A DNA stretch of 64,000 nt from Notospermus geniculatus (lineage: Eukaryota > Nemertea > Pilidiophora > Heteronemertea > Lineidae), in assembly GCA_002633025.1 (NCBI GenBank), contig NMRB01000169.1, positions 454,857-518,856 of the forward strand, given 5' to 3'. The position numbers and the translations under genes were made by a program. The notes under the pieces are model-generated. The model was not told where the DNA came from. It saw nothing but the letters and a program-made list of their open reading frames with translations, and made no database searches. Positions 22,184 to 33,709 of this stretch are shown in pieces. Numbering within the stretch: the first letter of the stretch is position 1; the number at the start of each line of letters is the position of its first letter.

Positions 22184-22539
22184 TGAAAAACGAAGGAGAG
22201 TCGTCGAGTCGTTTCGGAGGAGTTTGAGTTTATTACAGAAATCGCCTTAGACTAATATAATATAGATGTATTGCGAAATAACTCATTTTGTGCAAACACA
22301 ACATCAGTTAAATAAAAAATTATAAGGGAACTATTTCTAGTCTGCGCAATGCAACAACCGCATCACTTCTGACCTGATCACCGACCATATGGTGGTCGAA
22401 CTTAATCCGCTATATACGGACGAGGTGCTTATAATGGCTGCCCGAAGGTTGCCGAAAGCTTCCGAGTCGAAGACGATTGAGCATCCGAATCTGATTGGCC
22501 AACGGCTGATTAAACATGGCATTCGGCTCGGCCTCGTAT
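22184..22539. other. Repeat tail of unknown family
   Basis: GTCGTTTCGGAGGAGTTTG followed by ATCGCCTTAGACTAATATAA is shared with 25125-25190. The rest shows nothing recognised. Confidence 0.5.
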
Positions 22540-23470
22540 ACCTACACTTCATTACCTTTAGTTTGATACCAAGCATGACTACCTTGGCTCAACTGGTCTT
22601 TAAGTAGGTCAGTAGGTCATGGAAGTAGGTCACTTCAAACCTACACTTCATTACCTTTAGTTTGATACCAAACATGACTACCTTGGTTCAACTAGTCTTT
22701 AAGTAGGTCACTAGGTCATGGAAGTAGGTCGGTTCAAACCTACACTTCATTACCTTTGCTTTGATACCAAACATGACTACCTTGGCTCAACTGGTCTCTA
22801 AGTAGGTCACTAGGTCATGGAGGTAGGTCAGTACATACCTACACTTCATTACCTTTAGTTTGATACCAAGCATGACTACCATGGCCCAACTGGTCTTTAA
22901 GTAGGTCACTAGGTCATGGAAGTAGGTCAGTTCTAACCTACACTTCATTACCTTTAGTTTGATACCAAACATGACTACCTTGGCTCAACTGGTCTTTAAG
23001 TAGGTCACTAGGTCATGGAAGTAGGTCAGTTCAGACCTACACTTCATTACCTTTAGTTTGATACCAAACATGACTACCTTGGCTCAACTGGTCTTTAAGT
23101 AGGTCACTAGGTCATGGAAGTAGGTCAGTACATACCTACACTTCATTACCTTTAGTTTGATACCAAGCATGACCACCATGGCCCAACTGGTCTTTAAGTA
23201 GGTCACTAGGTCATGGAAGTAGGTCAGTACATACCTACACTTCATTACCTTTAGTTTGATACCAAGCATGACTACCATGGCCCAACTAGTCTTTAAGTAG
23301 GTCACTAGGTCATGGAAGTAGGTCAGTTTATACCAACACTTCATTACCATCAGTTTGATACCATACATGACTACCTTAGCTCAACTGGTCTTTAAGTAGG
23401 TCACTAGGTCATGGAAATACGTCCGTTCATACCAACACTTCATTTAGTTTGATAATAACAAAGAACATAG
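22540..23470. repeat. 99-bp minisatellite, ~9 copies
   Basis: CTTTAAGTAGGTCAC recurs at 22598, 22697, 22796 (one change), 22895, 22994, 23093, 23192, 23291 and 23390, an exact 99-bp period. Each unit has AGGTCACTAGGTCA (two half-sites spaced by 2) and a third AGGTCA 7 bases on. Same family as 4806-5375. Confidence 0.95.
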
Positions 23471-23790
23471 TTCTCCCTTTGGCTCAAGTGGGCTAACTCC
23501 ACTGCAATCGAAATCATAGTTCATACCAACACTTCATTTAGTTTGATAATAACAAAGAACATGGTTCTCCCTTTGGCTCAAGTGGGCTAACTCCACCGCA
23601 ATCGAAATCGCCGACCCTCGCATCAGATGGGAAGGGGTCAATAGGCCTATATCACTTATGAGTCGAGATGGATGTTGTATTTAGACCTACTTGGTTACAA
23701 TGGGTTAATACCAGATAGGCCTGCAATATTCGTGGTGAAGTGAGATATATATCTTTTGAGACGCATTGGGTGGGAAGGAGTTAATATGGG
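23440..23790. repeat. Tandem pair plus ~82-bp units
   Basis: A ~90-bp segment (ACACTTCATTTAGTTTGATAATAAC...) is present twice, then about two degenerate ~82-bp units of the 5390-6062 family follow. As at 4.8-6.1 kb, the 99-bp and ~82-bp arrays are neighbours. Bases 23790-24830 hold AGTCCGAACGTCTGAC twice (24032, 24256) and a G10 run, but nothing else recognised. Confidence 0.7.
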
Positions 23791-24833
23791 AACCAATCCA
23801 TGACTGACGTCACTAATGGTGGACTGGATGACGTGAGAAAGGGCATATATCTGATCTGGCGATGTTCTCCACCATTCAATAGTAGCTTGCCATTCAATAC
23901 AACAGGGTGTTTTGACCGTCTCCGAGAGTTCAAGATGAACTTTCTTGAGGAAGGATAAGCCGCGGCCGGGACAGAATTCGTCTCTTCTCGGTTTATCAAA
24001 TGAGAACAAATAAGACAAAATCCATAATGATAGTCCGAACGTCTGACTAGTCTCACGCGGTCAGACTTTTACATTACCATTACAGAGTCTGACACCACTC
24101 GTGTATATTTTCATTCGGAACGACCTGAGGCGAACTGCTTATCTGCCACTGGACGGCACATTTCACCTCGGACACAAGTGCAAGGCAGCCATATTGTTTA
24201 TCTGATGTACTGGGGGGGGGGGCGCACTATATCGACGATATCTTTTCATATTAGTCCGAACGTCTGACTCGTATTGCTATTTTAGAATCTGCTGGACGTC
24301 AGTTCTGCAAATGAGCAACAGGAGGCAGTGTTCGGACTACCATAATGACTGTCGCTGTGTCGCGTTTTTGAGAGCGATGCATCCTGAACTTCACCTGATG
24401 AAACCACGAGTTCCCTGTCCCTTCGTCGTTGATGGTCCCAATCAAGCTAAAGACATGTCATGCTATCGAAATGTGTGAAATATAAGGAATTTTTATTGTT
24501 ATACGCAATAAAAACAGCCAGAGTCTAAGACTCGAAATGACGAATGAGAAGCCGATTAGAGATCGAGCAGTGAAAAGCGAGGGGCCGACGAAAGGCCTCA
24601 TTCGGCTGATAGCACCAAAATTATCATATCACTTCGTCGTTAATGGTCCCAATCAGACTAAATATGTATCAAATAATCTAAATATCTGAAAGGGGCTGTA
24701 TACTTAAGGTTGAATTGTCCCAAATAAATTTTTGATTATTTATAATAAAGTGACAAAACCCATTTTCACAGGGTGTGTACCAAAAATCAAGCTTCATACC
24801 CTATCAATTTCAGTTTGATATATTGCCTGTGGA

Positions 24834-25018
24834 CTGAGTTATTGGGGTTTTCCATTTTACGGAAAATACCCCCTGGAGAGCAGAATGTACGTCAGATCGC
24901 AAAAATTTTTGGTCCTGTTTTGAGTCCTTCCTAGGGCCTACCACTCCACCGGCTTTCATGACCCTGGGCCTTGCGGTTGCGAAACGTGCCAGTTTACGGA
25001 CGACACACAGACACACAG

Positions 25019-25050
<32 letters not shown>

Positions 25051-25190
25051 GGACGCCATTCAGTATACATATGACTAGCTCCGCTGACCTTCGGTCAGCT
25101 GAGCTAAAAATGAAAGAAATCCGTCGAGCCGTTTCGGAGGAGTTTGTGTAAATCACAGAAATCGCCTTAGACTAATATAATATAGATACC
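24834..25190. repeat. Family Q repeat, copy 2, with (AC)n tract
   Basis: Reverse orientation of 13664-13915: GGTTGCGAAACGTGCC, CGGACGACACACAGACACA, (AC)n at about 25019-25047, then the hairpin AGCTCCGCTGACC TTC GGTCAGCTGAGCT at 25078-25106, then TAAAAATG. The following tail (25125-25190) is shared with 22195-22250. Confidence 0.75.
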
Positions 25191-25248
25191 TACTATAATT
25201 CGGGAAAGGGAGAAAAGACCAATCCCTACAACTTTTCAAAAGGGACCC

Positions 25249-25482
25249 ATAGTAAATTCTCAATGACTTAGGAGCTGTAGGCCTAGTTGGAGGCTATCCT
25301 ACATTTCATGATTTACGCTGAATATCAACACACTACACCTCTTGGTCGATTCTTACGTGCATGGTTGTGGCAGGTATGTCGGAAATGACAATTATCATCC
25401 AGGCGGTGGAGATCGATGATGCTGAAAGGAGCCGTCCATCGTCCATCATCCACCGTCCATCGTCCAGGTTTTTCGAATACCC
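25249..25482. mobile_element. Truncated GGGTAT-end foldback element
   Basis: Nearly identical to 6320-6551 but lacking the left arm. Confidence 0.75.
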
Positions 25483-25543
25483 GACCAGATTTGGCTGATT
25501 TTGCCATTGTCTCTGCAAGCTATGCTGGACTACTTTTTATATA

Positions 25544-26353
25544 TCGGGTGGGCCAAAAAAAACGCATCGAACTTCAAATCTTGATTTCTCGACAACTGCC
25601 CATTATAATTCAATGAAATTTGGTACCGTATCATTTAAAGATGTTTTGTTGAACGTGTGAAATTTTTGCATTGATACCTTTGGTATTAGCACCGTATCAC
25701 GCAATTTAAAAATCATTGTAAAAAAATGCGATTCCGGAATCCGGTAAAATACGAGTGGATGAAAAATTCCCAAATTTTAAATTTTCATTTCTCATAAAAG
25801 CTTTACTACAACTCAGTGAAATTTTGCATAACACTGCTCCATGGTATTGCCCCTAATATGTGAAAGTATTAAACCAATAACTTTAATATCTACCCTGTGG
25901 CGCTCATTACTATAACGCCATATTGGAATCGAGCGTTTCGAAGTTTCACCATTGTCTCCTAAAATATGATGAATGATTACTATGGTTTTTACATTTGACA
26001 CCACAATCTTAATACCAAAGATAATGTGTTGAAACTTTCACATTTTAGCGGCATAGCCAAGGAACAGTATTGAGTTAATTTTCATTGGGTTATAATGAAT
26101 AGTTATTGAGAAATAGAAACGTGAAGTTCGGGACGGGATTTTTCATATCTTATTGGATTCCGGAATCACACATTTTTACAATGATTTTTAAATTGAGCGA
26201 TACGGTGCTAATACCAAAGGTATCAATGCAAATATTTCACACATGAAACAAAACATCTTTACATTATACGGCACCAAATTTCATTGAGTTATAATAGACA
26301 GTTGTTGAGAAATCAAGATTTGAAGTTCGATGCGTTTTTTTTGGCCCACCCGA
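25544..26353. mobile_element. Mariner-like palindromic element, 810 bp, TA flanks
   Basis: The ends TCGGGTGGGCCAAAAAAAAC and GTTTTTTTTGGCCCACCCGA pair, with TA at 25542-25543 and 26354-26355. Pairing extends more than 200 bp inward from each end and the centre has a second inverted pair, so the element is almost entirely palindromic. Ends and TA duplication fit Tc1/mariner. No transposase. Confidence 0.85.
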
Positions 26354-26355
26354 TA

Positions 26356-27258
26356 CATCACAATCCTAAACGGCAGGCGTCAATCTTCACCCGGACAGGA
26401 ATTGAACCAACTGCTCCACAATAAGGCCGATGTGATAAGAAACCAAATCCAGTTGAGTACAAACTTTGTAACCAGCTCATTTACTTCGAACTAGATCAAC
26501 AACTGGTTGTGATTCGGTCCAAACGTCAGACTCAAAATGTTCAATGGATAGGCCCTACACTTCATACCGCCGGTGTGCTCGCTCCAAACCCAGAATTCTC
26601 TCAATAAACTGACCATACGCGACTCATATTGCTAAATACAGCACGCAAACGTTCCTAATTACGATGCAGGCCTACTACAAGTGATAGAAGCTTCGCAAGT
26701 GTCATGAATGTAGCCAAGGTGGCTTGATGACTCGGTTGCTGGCATCTCGAGAGTGACGTCATCAGGCGGTAAAAATAAACGCGGCCATTTCGTTTTTGCT
26801 TACAACGCCACCTGTTGGGCGAAAAAACAGTTATGACAGGAAATTAAATCTTTGTTGATATGCAATGCATCTGCACTAGTGTGAATGCACCAACTGGTCA
26901 CATTTTATAGAGATAGCCATTTTTGGTTTTTCCGCCATCACACGCTTAATATAGGTCAAATAGCGGAAATCATTGCCCTGAGTTATACATCCACCTAAGG
27001 TCTACCTCTGGGGTAAATTTGACTTTGATCGCACAAGCGGTTACAAAACGTGCCATAAAAATCATTTTTGGACACAGACACACAGACACACATTTTGAAT
27101 GGTTATTTGACTAGCTTGGCTGACTTACGTCAGCTAAGCTAAAAAAATATCCTACGGGAGAACATACCATACCGCACTAGGAGTGAAACACCGACGCCCA
27201 GTGACGGATTCTTCTCTGTACGTGTTCCCAAGTCAGGATGCCGTAGGCCTACTCTAAC
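26356..27258. other. Mostly unrecognised, with family Q copy 3 at its end
   Basis: From about 26930 a degenerate Q copy is seen: GGTTACAAAACGTGCC, GACACAGACACACAGACACA and the hairpin TAGCTTGGCTGAC TTA CGTCAGCTAAGCTA (27111-27140), then AAAAAA. The first part shows no gene or repeat. Confidence 0.5.
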
Positions 27259-27353
27259 TAGAAGCTTCCCTAACTCTAAGGTTTACCTTTAGCTATTGTT
27301 TGCTGGGCGGAATACAAAAGCTTAAGGTGGGCCTTAGAGTTAAGGATGCTTCT
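27259..27353. repeat. Hairpin with ~27-bp arms
   Basis: AGAAGCTTCCCTAACTCTAAGG pairs with CCTTAGAGTTAAGGATGCTTCT. Confidence 0.7.
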
Positions 27354-27920
27354 ACACTGAAAAACTATTCTTAATCAAAATGACGAATCCAGTTTCGTTT
27401 TCCTTTATCACCAAACTGAGTCTCTTCTGAAATCCATTGTGGAAAAGTGCCAGCCTGAAGAAGACCTCGGTTGGGGTCGAAAATTTGCGAATTTCTGGAA
27501 GTTGACTTCCTATTTATTATCACCAAACTGAGTATCTAATTCGTCGAAATGGCAAGTCCACGTTCGTCATTTTGATGAACCCTTGTTTCTGTTCGTCAAG
27601 GGTTCGTCAAAATGACGAACGTGGACTTGTCATTTTGACGAATTAGAAACTCAGCTTGGTGATAATCGAAAGCGAACCTAAAGCCTGCCGCACACTGGAG
27701 CTATCTGCTGAGCAAACAGTCATTCAAGACTTTTTGCTCAGTAGATAGCTCGCGTGTGCTCGTAATTTCGGTGAGTTTTCAGAAAGCTCGCGTGTGCGCG
27801 TATTTTTCGGTGAGTTATCTGCTGGACGGTCTGGAATGACTTTTTGCTCAGCAGATAGCTCCAGTGTGCGGCAGGCTTTAAGTTCATCTTTTTGACGAAG
27901 CAGAGTTGTTCAGTGTAGAA
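27350..27920. mobile_element. Foldback element with another inserted
   Basis: The outer ends TTCTACACTGAAAAACT and GTTGTTCAGTGTAGAA pair. Inside are a retroelement-tail fragment (27440-27530), a hairpin (27545-27650, GACGAACGTGGACTTG words) and the complete TWA-type element 27682-27877. Confidence 0.65.
27682..27877. mobile_element. 196-bp TWA-type foldback element
   Basis: AGCCTGCCGCACACTGGAGC and its reverse complement form the ends, with TAA before and TTA after. The interior repeats the AGCTATCTGCTGAGC word. Confidence 0.8.
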
Positions 27921-28085
27921 TAGGGACCATGGTTATTGCAACTCTTGTATGGAAACACTGCGATATGAGGAGCATTAGAAAACGTCATTCCGGGTCATGA
28001 CGAAAGAACTCGCAGACTGTCACAATTCAGTTCCTGACGTAAATGCAGCCATTTCAAAAGCATCAGTCGCCCGCTTATCTATTTT

Positions 28086-28305
28086 TGCCAACACCAATGT
28101 CAAGATATGCCAATATTCGAATATCGGAATGCGACGAAAACACTACTGATAGGCCTATTCGAAAAATAGGTTGTGACGAAAACACAGCCATTGCCAAGCT
28201 GAACCAAAAGAAAACATTGGAAAGCCGAGTTATAACGAGAACACAGCCACCGACAAGTCTAATACCAAGAAGTCTGATCATCACGTGACAGGAAGGCTGC
28301 TACGG
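28086..28305. repeat. Repeat with ~59-bp internal units, short allele-like copy
   Basis: It matches 53210-53590 at both ends (CAATGTCAAGATATGCCAAT ... GTCTGATCATCACGTGACA) but has only about two internal ~59-bp units (GAACCAAAAGAAAACATT...), against about five in the other copy. Confidence 0.8.
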
Positions 28306-28828
28306 TCCCAACACGATAAGATTTGTGCACAGTGAACGTGACGATACTAGACTGGTACCCGGTCCTAACTATTTTACATCGGACTTTTGCATATGTTAGG
28401 ACCGGGCGTGCCTATCGCGTTCGTGAATCGGATTGGCCGATGCTGCCGCAGGTGGTAAGTAGAGGAACTATTATGTTGATACCTTTTCTCTTTTTACCCC
28501 TTCGTGATTGGTGGATTTCCTGGGTCAAATGTAGGTCACTGACCTTCTATCTTCATTCCGGTACGTCAGCCGTATTGAGAATTGAATAAGTATTTCATAA
28601 TTTACATAAAATTTCCAAGTGACGTCACTGCCTAAATTCCTCCACAAATGGCGGCCAATACTGGTCCCACCAAACAAGCCATGACTGCAGCGCGCATGTT
28701 GGTAGGATCAGGTACTAGTCTACGACGATACTTAGGTCTATACTATACATGTAATTTCAACGAAGCTCTCGGAAGTTCACACACTCATGCAATCTTATGG
28801 GTAGGCCTATTTCTCTCTCCGTCGTTTA

Positions 28829-29080
28829 AGGGCCTGTCACACTGACGTAGTTCTCAAAACGTCCTGCTCCGTCCTAAAAAATCGTAAAGCGGGCTAGAAC
28901 GTGTAACCCTTGGCAAAATAATGCCTCGATGTTCTGGAGCACCCTTCCCGTCCATGAAGTTTGTAAAAAGACTGTAAAAAGTTGCCACTACTGTACGTCC
29001 ACTCCGTTCGCACACATTTTGAGCCCGTTCGGCAAAATTTTCAAGAACGTACTGAGAACTCGCTCAGTGTGATTGGGGCA
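28829..29080. mobile_element. 252-bp TWA-type foldback element
   Basis: The ends AGGGCCTGTCACACTGACG and CAGTGTGATTGGGGCA, and the inner GTTCTCA/TGAGAAC, pair imperfectly. TTA flanks both sides (28826-28828, 29081-29083). Confidence 0.75.
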
Positions 29081-29083
29081 TTA

Positions 29084-29908
29084 GAATCGATTCGGTTCAT
29101 TCATCAGGTGAGAGAAAATTTGAGCGAGGATCCAGTGAACACTTTAGGAAAGAAAAGCTAGAAATTATCACATAATGCAAAAGGGTTTAACTGGCGATGA
29201 CTGCACGACACCAAGAAAGCACTGATGCCATGTTTGAGATAACGGCTTTTTCGAACAACCGGGCCCTGGGTGTTGTATAAGAACAAGAAAATGTTCATCA
29301 ACTACATCCATTAATTAGGGTCTATTCATTATAAAACCTTTAATAAGCCTAATGAAAGTAAAAAAGTACATGTACATGTATTTGAAAAAAAAAACGTTTG
29401 AAACCCCTACAACCCAGGGACGTAGTTTTTAGCTTATTAGCCGCAGGTTAAAGTCAACTGGTTCAGCCAATAGAAGTGACCAACGGACGGCAGAACGTCA
29501 GCTGGGCCATTCTTACTGGTCAGAATATGGACGAAATGAATTGTGACTGGAACATTATTCGGTGAGAAGTTGCCAAACCGCTTAAATTGAATAGACTGAA
29601 GAACGAATCTGACGGTGTGATGTCAGGCAAGTCAAAAGTAACCTTCGCGGATGATCGTGATCATGATAACGATGATCATCATCATCATCATGTCACATCA
29701 TCACCATTGTCACATCATGCCCTGACAAACCTTGAGTTGAGCTGTGGCTGAACGTAAGTTCAAGATAATCTTCGTTGGTGCATACGGACCATTGCGAACG
29801 TACTTGCGGTGTTGCATAAGTCTATGTATTCCTTTTCAAATGCCCTTAACGCACTGAGGGTCAGTGCCTGTCAAATTCCTCGCCTGTTCAAGCTTGATAG
29901 TGTCGGGG
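29084..29908. other. No gene recognised
   Basis: Contains a short ATC-rich microsatellite near 29660-29690 and nothing else I can support. Confidence 0.4.
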
Positions 29909-30016
29909 TAATGCCCACTGGGGTACACGATCAAATTTTTCATCCAATTTTCTGAACATACTAAAGGCCTACATGCGCATTTGTACACTGAAGCCCCAAT
30001 GGGCCCGGAATCTGAA

Positions 30017-31397
30017 TTTCCAAATGAAATGGTCCATGGACCATGTGCTCACTCGTTTGGACATAACAGTGTAATGACAGAGAGAGGTACATGTCAGTTA
30101 TGAGCAATCTGGGTCAAGTCATTCCCAAGTTGCAGGACCTCAATGATTGTTGGGTTATGCCGCCTGGCGGCCATATTGGATGTCCGATCAGGCCAAAACT
30201 ACACATGCACATAAAGGTCATCTAGAGGGAGGCACATAGCACATTTGAGGGCTCTGGGTCAAGTCGTTCCTGAGTTATAGCACAATTCATGATTTTCGGG
30301 TTATGCCACCTGGCGGCCATATTGGAACTTTAATCAGGACGAAATTTGACGTGCTTGTAAAGGTCACCTAGAGAGAGGTAAATATCAAGTTTGAGCACTC
30401 TGGTCAAGCCGTTCCTGAGTTATTATGATTTTCAGGTTACGTCACCTGGCGGTCATACTGGATGTCCGATTGGGCCAAAACTTCACATGCACATAAACGT
30501 CATCTAGACGGAGCCACATAGCACATTTAATTGCTCTGGGTCAAGTCGTTCCTGAGTTACAGCACATTTGATGATTTTCAGGTTACGCCACCTGGCGGCC
30601 ATATTGGAAGTTTAATCAGGCCGAGATTTGACGTGCTTGTAAAGGTCACCTAGACGGAGGTAAATATCAAGTTCGAGAACTCTGGGTCAAGCCGTTCCTG
30701 AGTTATAGCACTTGGTCGATTTTCAGGTTACGCCACCTGGCGGCCACATTGGATGTCCGATCGGACCGGAACTCGGTAGTTTTGAAGGCACCCCCCCCTA
30801 ATACATGTTTATGCAAGATATGAAGATGCTCGGTGAAATATAGAAGACCTGTGGCAGGTTCGTCACTTTTGTCGAACTTTGACCTCTATGACCTTGAAAA
30901 GTAGGTCAAATCAAAAATTCGTTATATTCATCGTATCCATGACGTAACTCCGACAGTGTCCGCCATTGCTGACGTCGCAAGGGTGGTGGGCAAATGACGC
31001 AAGAGTGGTGGGCAAATTTCATGGCTTTGCTGAAGAAGCTGGTGGGCAAAAAAGACGCAACGTCACAACGTCACCATGGTCACGTAGGCCTGGGCCTACG
31101 TCATGGATACGATGAATATGTTATGTATCCTAATTAGATACATCTATGATAAAAATTTGGAGACGATCCAGTCATTAGTTCAGGAGTTATTGCACTTTTG
31201 TGTTTTTGGTTTCGGCCACCTGGAGGCCAAGCCAAGAATCGAATCGGACCGACACTTGGTATCATAGGTCATCTGACCTAGGGGTATACATGTACCAAGT
31301 TTCAGATCAATAGCACCAGCGGTTACGAAACGTGCCCTGCTAACGGACAACGACGGACGACGGACACCGCAGGACGATAAAAGCTCACGAGTGAGCG
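30017..31397. repeat. Family P repeat, copy 2
   Basis: GGTCCATGGACC start, ~145-bp tandem units (30150-30760), CGAAACGTGCC module and CTCACGAGTGAGC hairpin end. It differs from copy 1 by the insertion at 30927-31116. Confidence 0.8.
30927..31116. mobile_element. 190-bp foldback element inserted in family P, TA flanks
   Basis: The ends TTCATCGTATCCATGACGTA and TACGTCATGGATACGATGAA pair. TA flanks both sides. Family P copies 1 and 3 lack it, giving the empty site. Confidence 0.85.
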
Positions 31398-31439
31398 AAA
31401 AATTGGATGAAAAATTTGATCGTGTACAGCAGGCATAAA

Positions 31440-32430
31440 TAAAATTGGCCTCAAAGCCTGAATTAAATTGCGCGGAATATCCGTCAAATCAGATAGGATT
31501 GTCACTTTTAATTGCTATCGCACTCTCTCGAAAGACAAAGGGTGGTTCCTTCTAAAACCTGGACAAAATATAACCTCGAACCACGATTTGATTCCACAGT
31601 GTGTATTCGCCATGTCTTGAGGTATAATTTGCCTAGAAACCAACACCTAGAATCGATTGCCGACTGATTGTGAATGATCTGATTATAAACGTATCGGTAT
31701 GATACCAAAAGTTGGCAGAGCTGATCAATAACTGCAAAGTGGATAACAATGACAACGTATTTTTCCCAAAAGGCAAATTCTTTGTTTCCAGATACTTCAA
31801 CAAAATGCGAGAAGTCCAAACAAAATACGACACAATTTCAGTCACAACATGCAAATGCAGCAAGTGTTAACTTACACTTCATCGGTTCTAGGACTCCTCC
31901 TCCCCCCCCNTAATATAGCACCAATTAGCACAAAATTTCACTAATAAGTGTAATGTAACGCCAGGTTATGTCTCTTATAGTAGAATTTACATATTATTCG
32001 CGTTTTTTCGAGAAATCGACACTTTTGTTTGGGGCATAATCGCCGATGTATGGACGAATGTATACATCATCATGAAACGGCATTTTTGTGTACAAAATAA
32101 CGAGAGCATGCAAACAAATCAGAAGAATATATCACCTTTACACAACGATGTGTATCAAGATCTCCTCCCCTATTTATTTTGAACCGTATGTAATCCTTCA
32201 TCACCGAGAAATGAGCAGAAAAGTCCAGAATTGCCCCGTAGCAGACGAGTCAGGTCGCCATTTTGTTTGATCCACGCATAACCGACGTGTATGGAGAGAC
32301 GATGTGTGTACGCACATATAGTGCACGAATGTTCAGGTAGCCTTCTTGGGACTAAAATAAAGGGACGCCTTGTGGATGAGTTGATAATTGGGGTCAGTGT
32401 TGATGGTGAATATAGGCCATCGCCGCATTT
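31440..32430. other. No gene recognised
   Basis: Single-copy sequence within the window, with an N at 31910 after a C9 run. Several open frames under 105 codons have no recognisable features. Confidence 0.4.
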
Positions 32431-32437
32431 GGGTTAT

Positions 32438-32505
32438 CAGTATTGTCCAGTTGGTTCAGTGTTACGGCTATGGTTGGCTATTGCCATGGGTTCGAGCCCG
32501 GGTGG
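32438..32505 (+). ncRNA. Possible tRNA-derived SINE head
   Basis: AGTTGGTTCAGTG resembles an A box and GGGTTCGAGCCC is a good B box about 35 bases on. No tRNA cloverleaf is evident and the SINE body is not defined. Confidence 0.3.
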
Positions 32506-32699
32506 TGGAAGAAATGTTTTTCTCCATTTCTTTTCTTTTATTTACAAAGATTTTCTCTGTTTGGATGTAAGGACTTGTCCTGCTATCGATTTTCTTTCCG
32601 GTGCCCAAACCAAACATCTATTCCCCCAGCAACTAACTGCAGTCTCATGATCTGAACGTCACTTCGTGAACTCGGTCGCCACCAGGCTTGTTTTTCTTT

Positions 32700-32890
32700 T
32701 TACTGATATACCTACTCCAGTCCCAACAAAATTCACAACAGTTCGGAAAAAAAGTTCGCGTCCCGATCGACGAAATCCAGGTTAAGCCAAGGCTGAGTAA
32801 GGCTGGGCATTAGTAACACTAGCATGATACCCATGGCGAGCACATACGCACAGGGCGCATGTGGTCAGAGGATGGCATAAGGGGTAAAAA
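32700..32890. repeat. Flank of the 67-bp repeat family
   Basis: AACAAAATTCACAACAGTTCG ... GGGCATTAGTAACACTAGC matches 37135-37233, and its end matches 34885-34950. Bases 32890-33700 show no other repeat or gene, apart from a G12 run at about 33245. Confidence 0.65.
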
Positions 32891-33709
32891 ATATAATGGC
32901 ACCATAGGCAGTAAGGGTGGCCAAAAATCATGCTGAAGTCATGTAGAAAATCCCTGAATATTATGGGTTAGAATTGCAGCAATGGGGCTGGTGACGGACG
33001 GGTAGAGATGGTGCCGATTCCAAGACTTTGTCCCCTGGACATTCCTCCCCCTCCCGATATCTGCCTATGGAATTTTGCCCGCCGGACATTTACCCTCGTA
33101 GGACATATTTGGCCCCAGCACATGTCCCCCAAACATCTACCCCTGACATGAGGCGGCTGAACTTAAGCGGCTAATTAAGCAGCTTTTAGCCCCCAAAATC
33201 TCGGAAGTGAACATGAGAGGTCCTACGGGGGGTTCAAACGTCGAGGGGGGGGGGGGCAGAAATCATGGGCAATTGTCCGGAGGAAAAGTATCCTGATACC
33301 GCCCATGCAATGTAATGATGTGGCGATGAGACGATGGCCGAAGACAGGTGTAGGGTGGTTATGCGGCTCACACGGAATTGGTGCGAATGGTGAACCGCAA
33401 TACAAAAAGAGGTGATGGCAAATGTGCCGCTCGATTAGTGCAGAAAAACCATTGATTCTGCAAAGCTCGCATCACTTTCTGGCCTAAAAGTAGGTGGAGG
33501 ACACTCCCCAAATAATAACTAAACATTCCCAAACGTTGTTGTCTCTGGTCAATGCGTAGTTTGTGAGTATTTGCGTGACAAAGACCCATGTTTGCTCGGT
33601 GACCTAACATCTGTACACATTGTTACACTGTACACCGGTATATGATGCGATCAACTCCAGTTGGTACGGACGTATTTCAAAATGGAGTCCTTCCATTATA
33701 ATAAGAAGA

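Larger units (their letters stand above)
29912..31435. mobile_element. 1.5-kb inverted-repeat element enclosing family P copy 2
   Basis: Arms of ~40 bp (TGCCCACTGGGGTACACGAT... / ...GATCGTGTACAGCAGGCA), with TAA on both sides (29909-29911, 31436-31438). Almost the whole interior is a family P copy (30017-31397), so P probably inserted into a short foldback element. Confidence 0.75.

Noticed and set aside
22787-23368. Periodic minus-strand open frames (33-residue repeat peptide)
   Set aside because: The frames stay open only because the satellite unit is 99 bp, a multiple of three; there is no start context, splice signal or family likeness.
32291-32650. 119-codon plus-strand open frame
   Set aside because: It overlaps a SINE-like B box and shows no conserved features.
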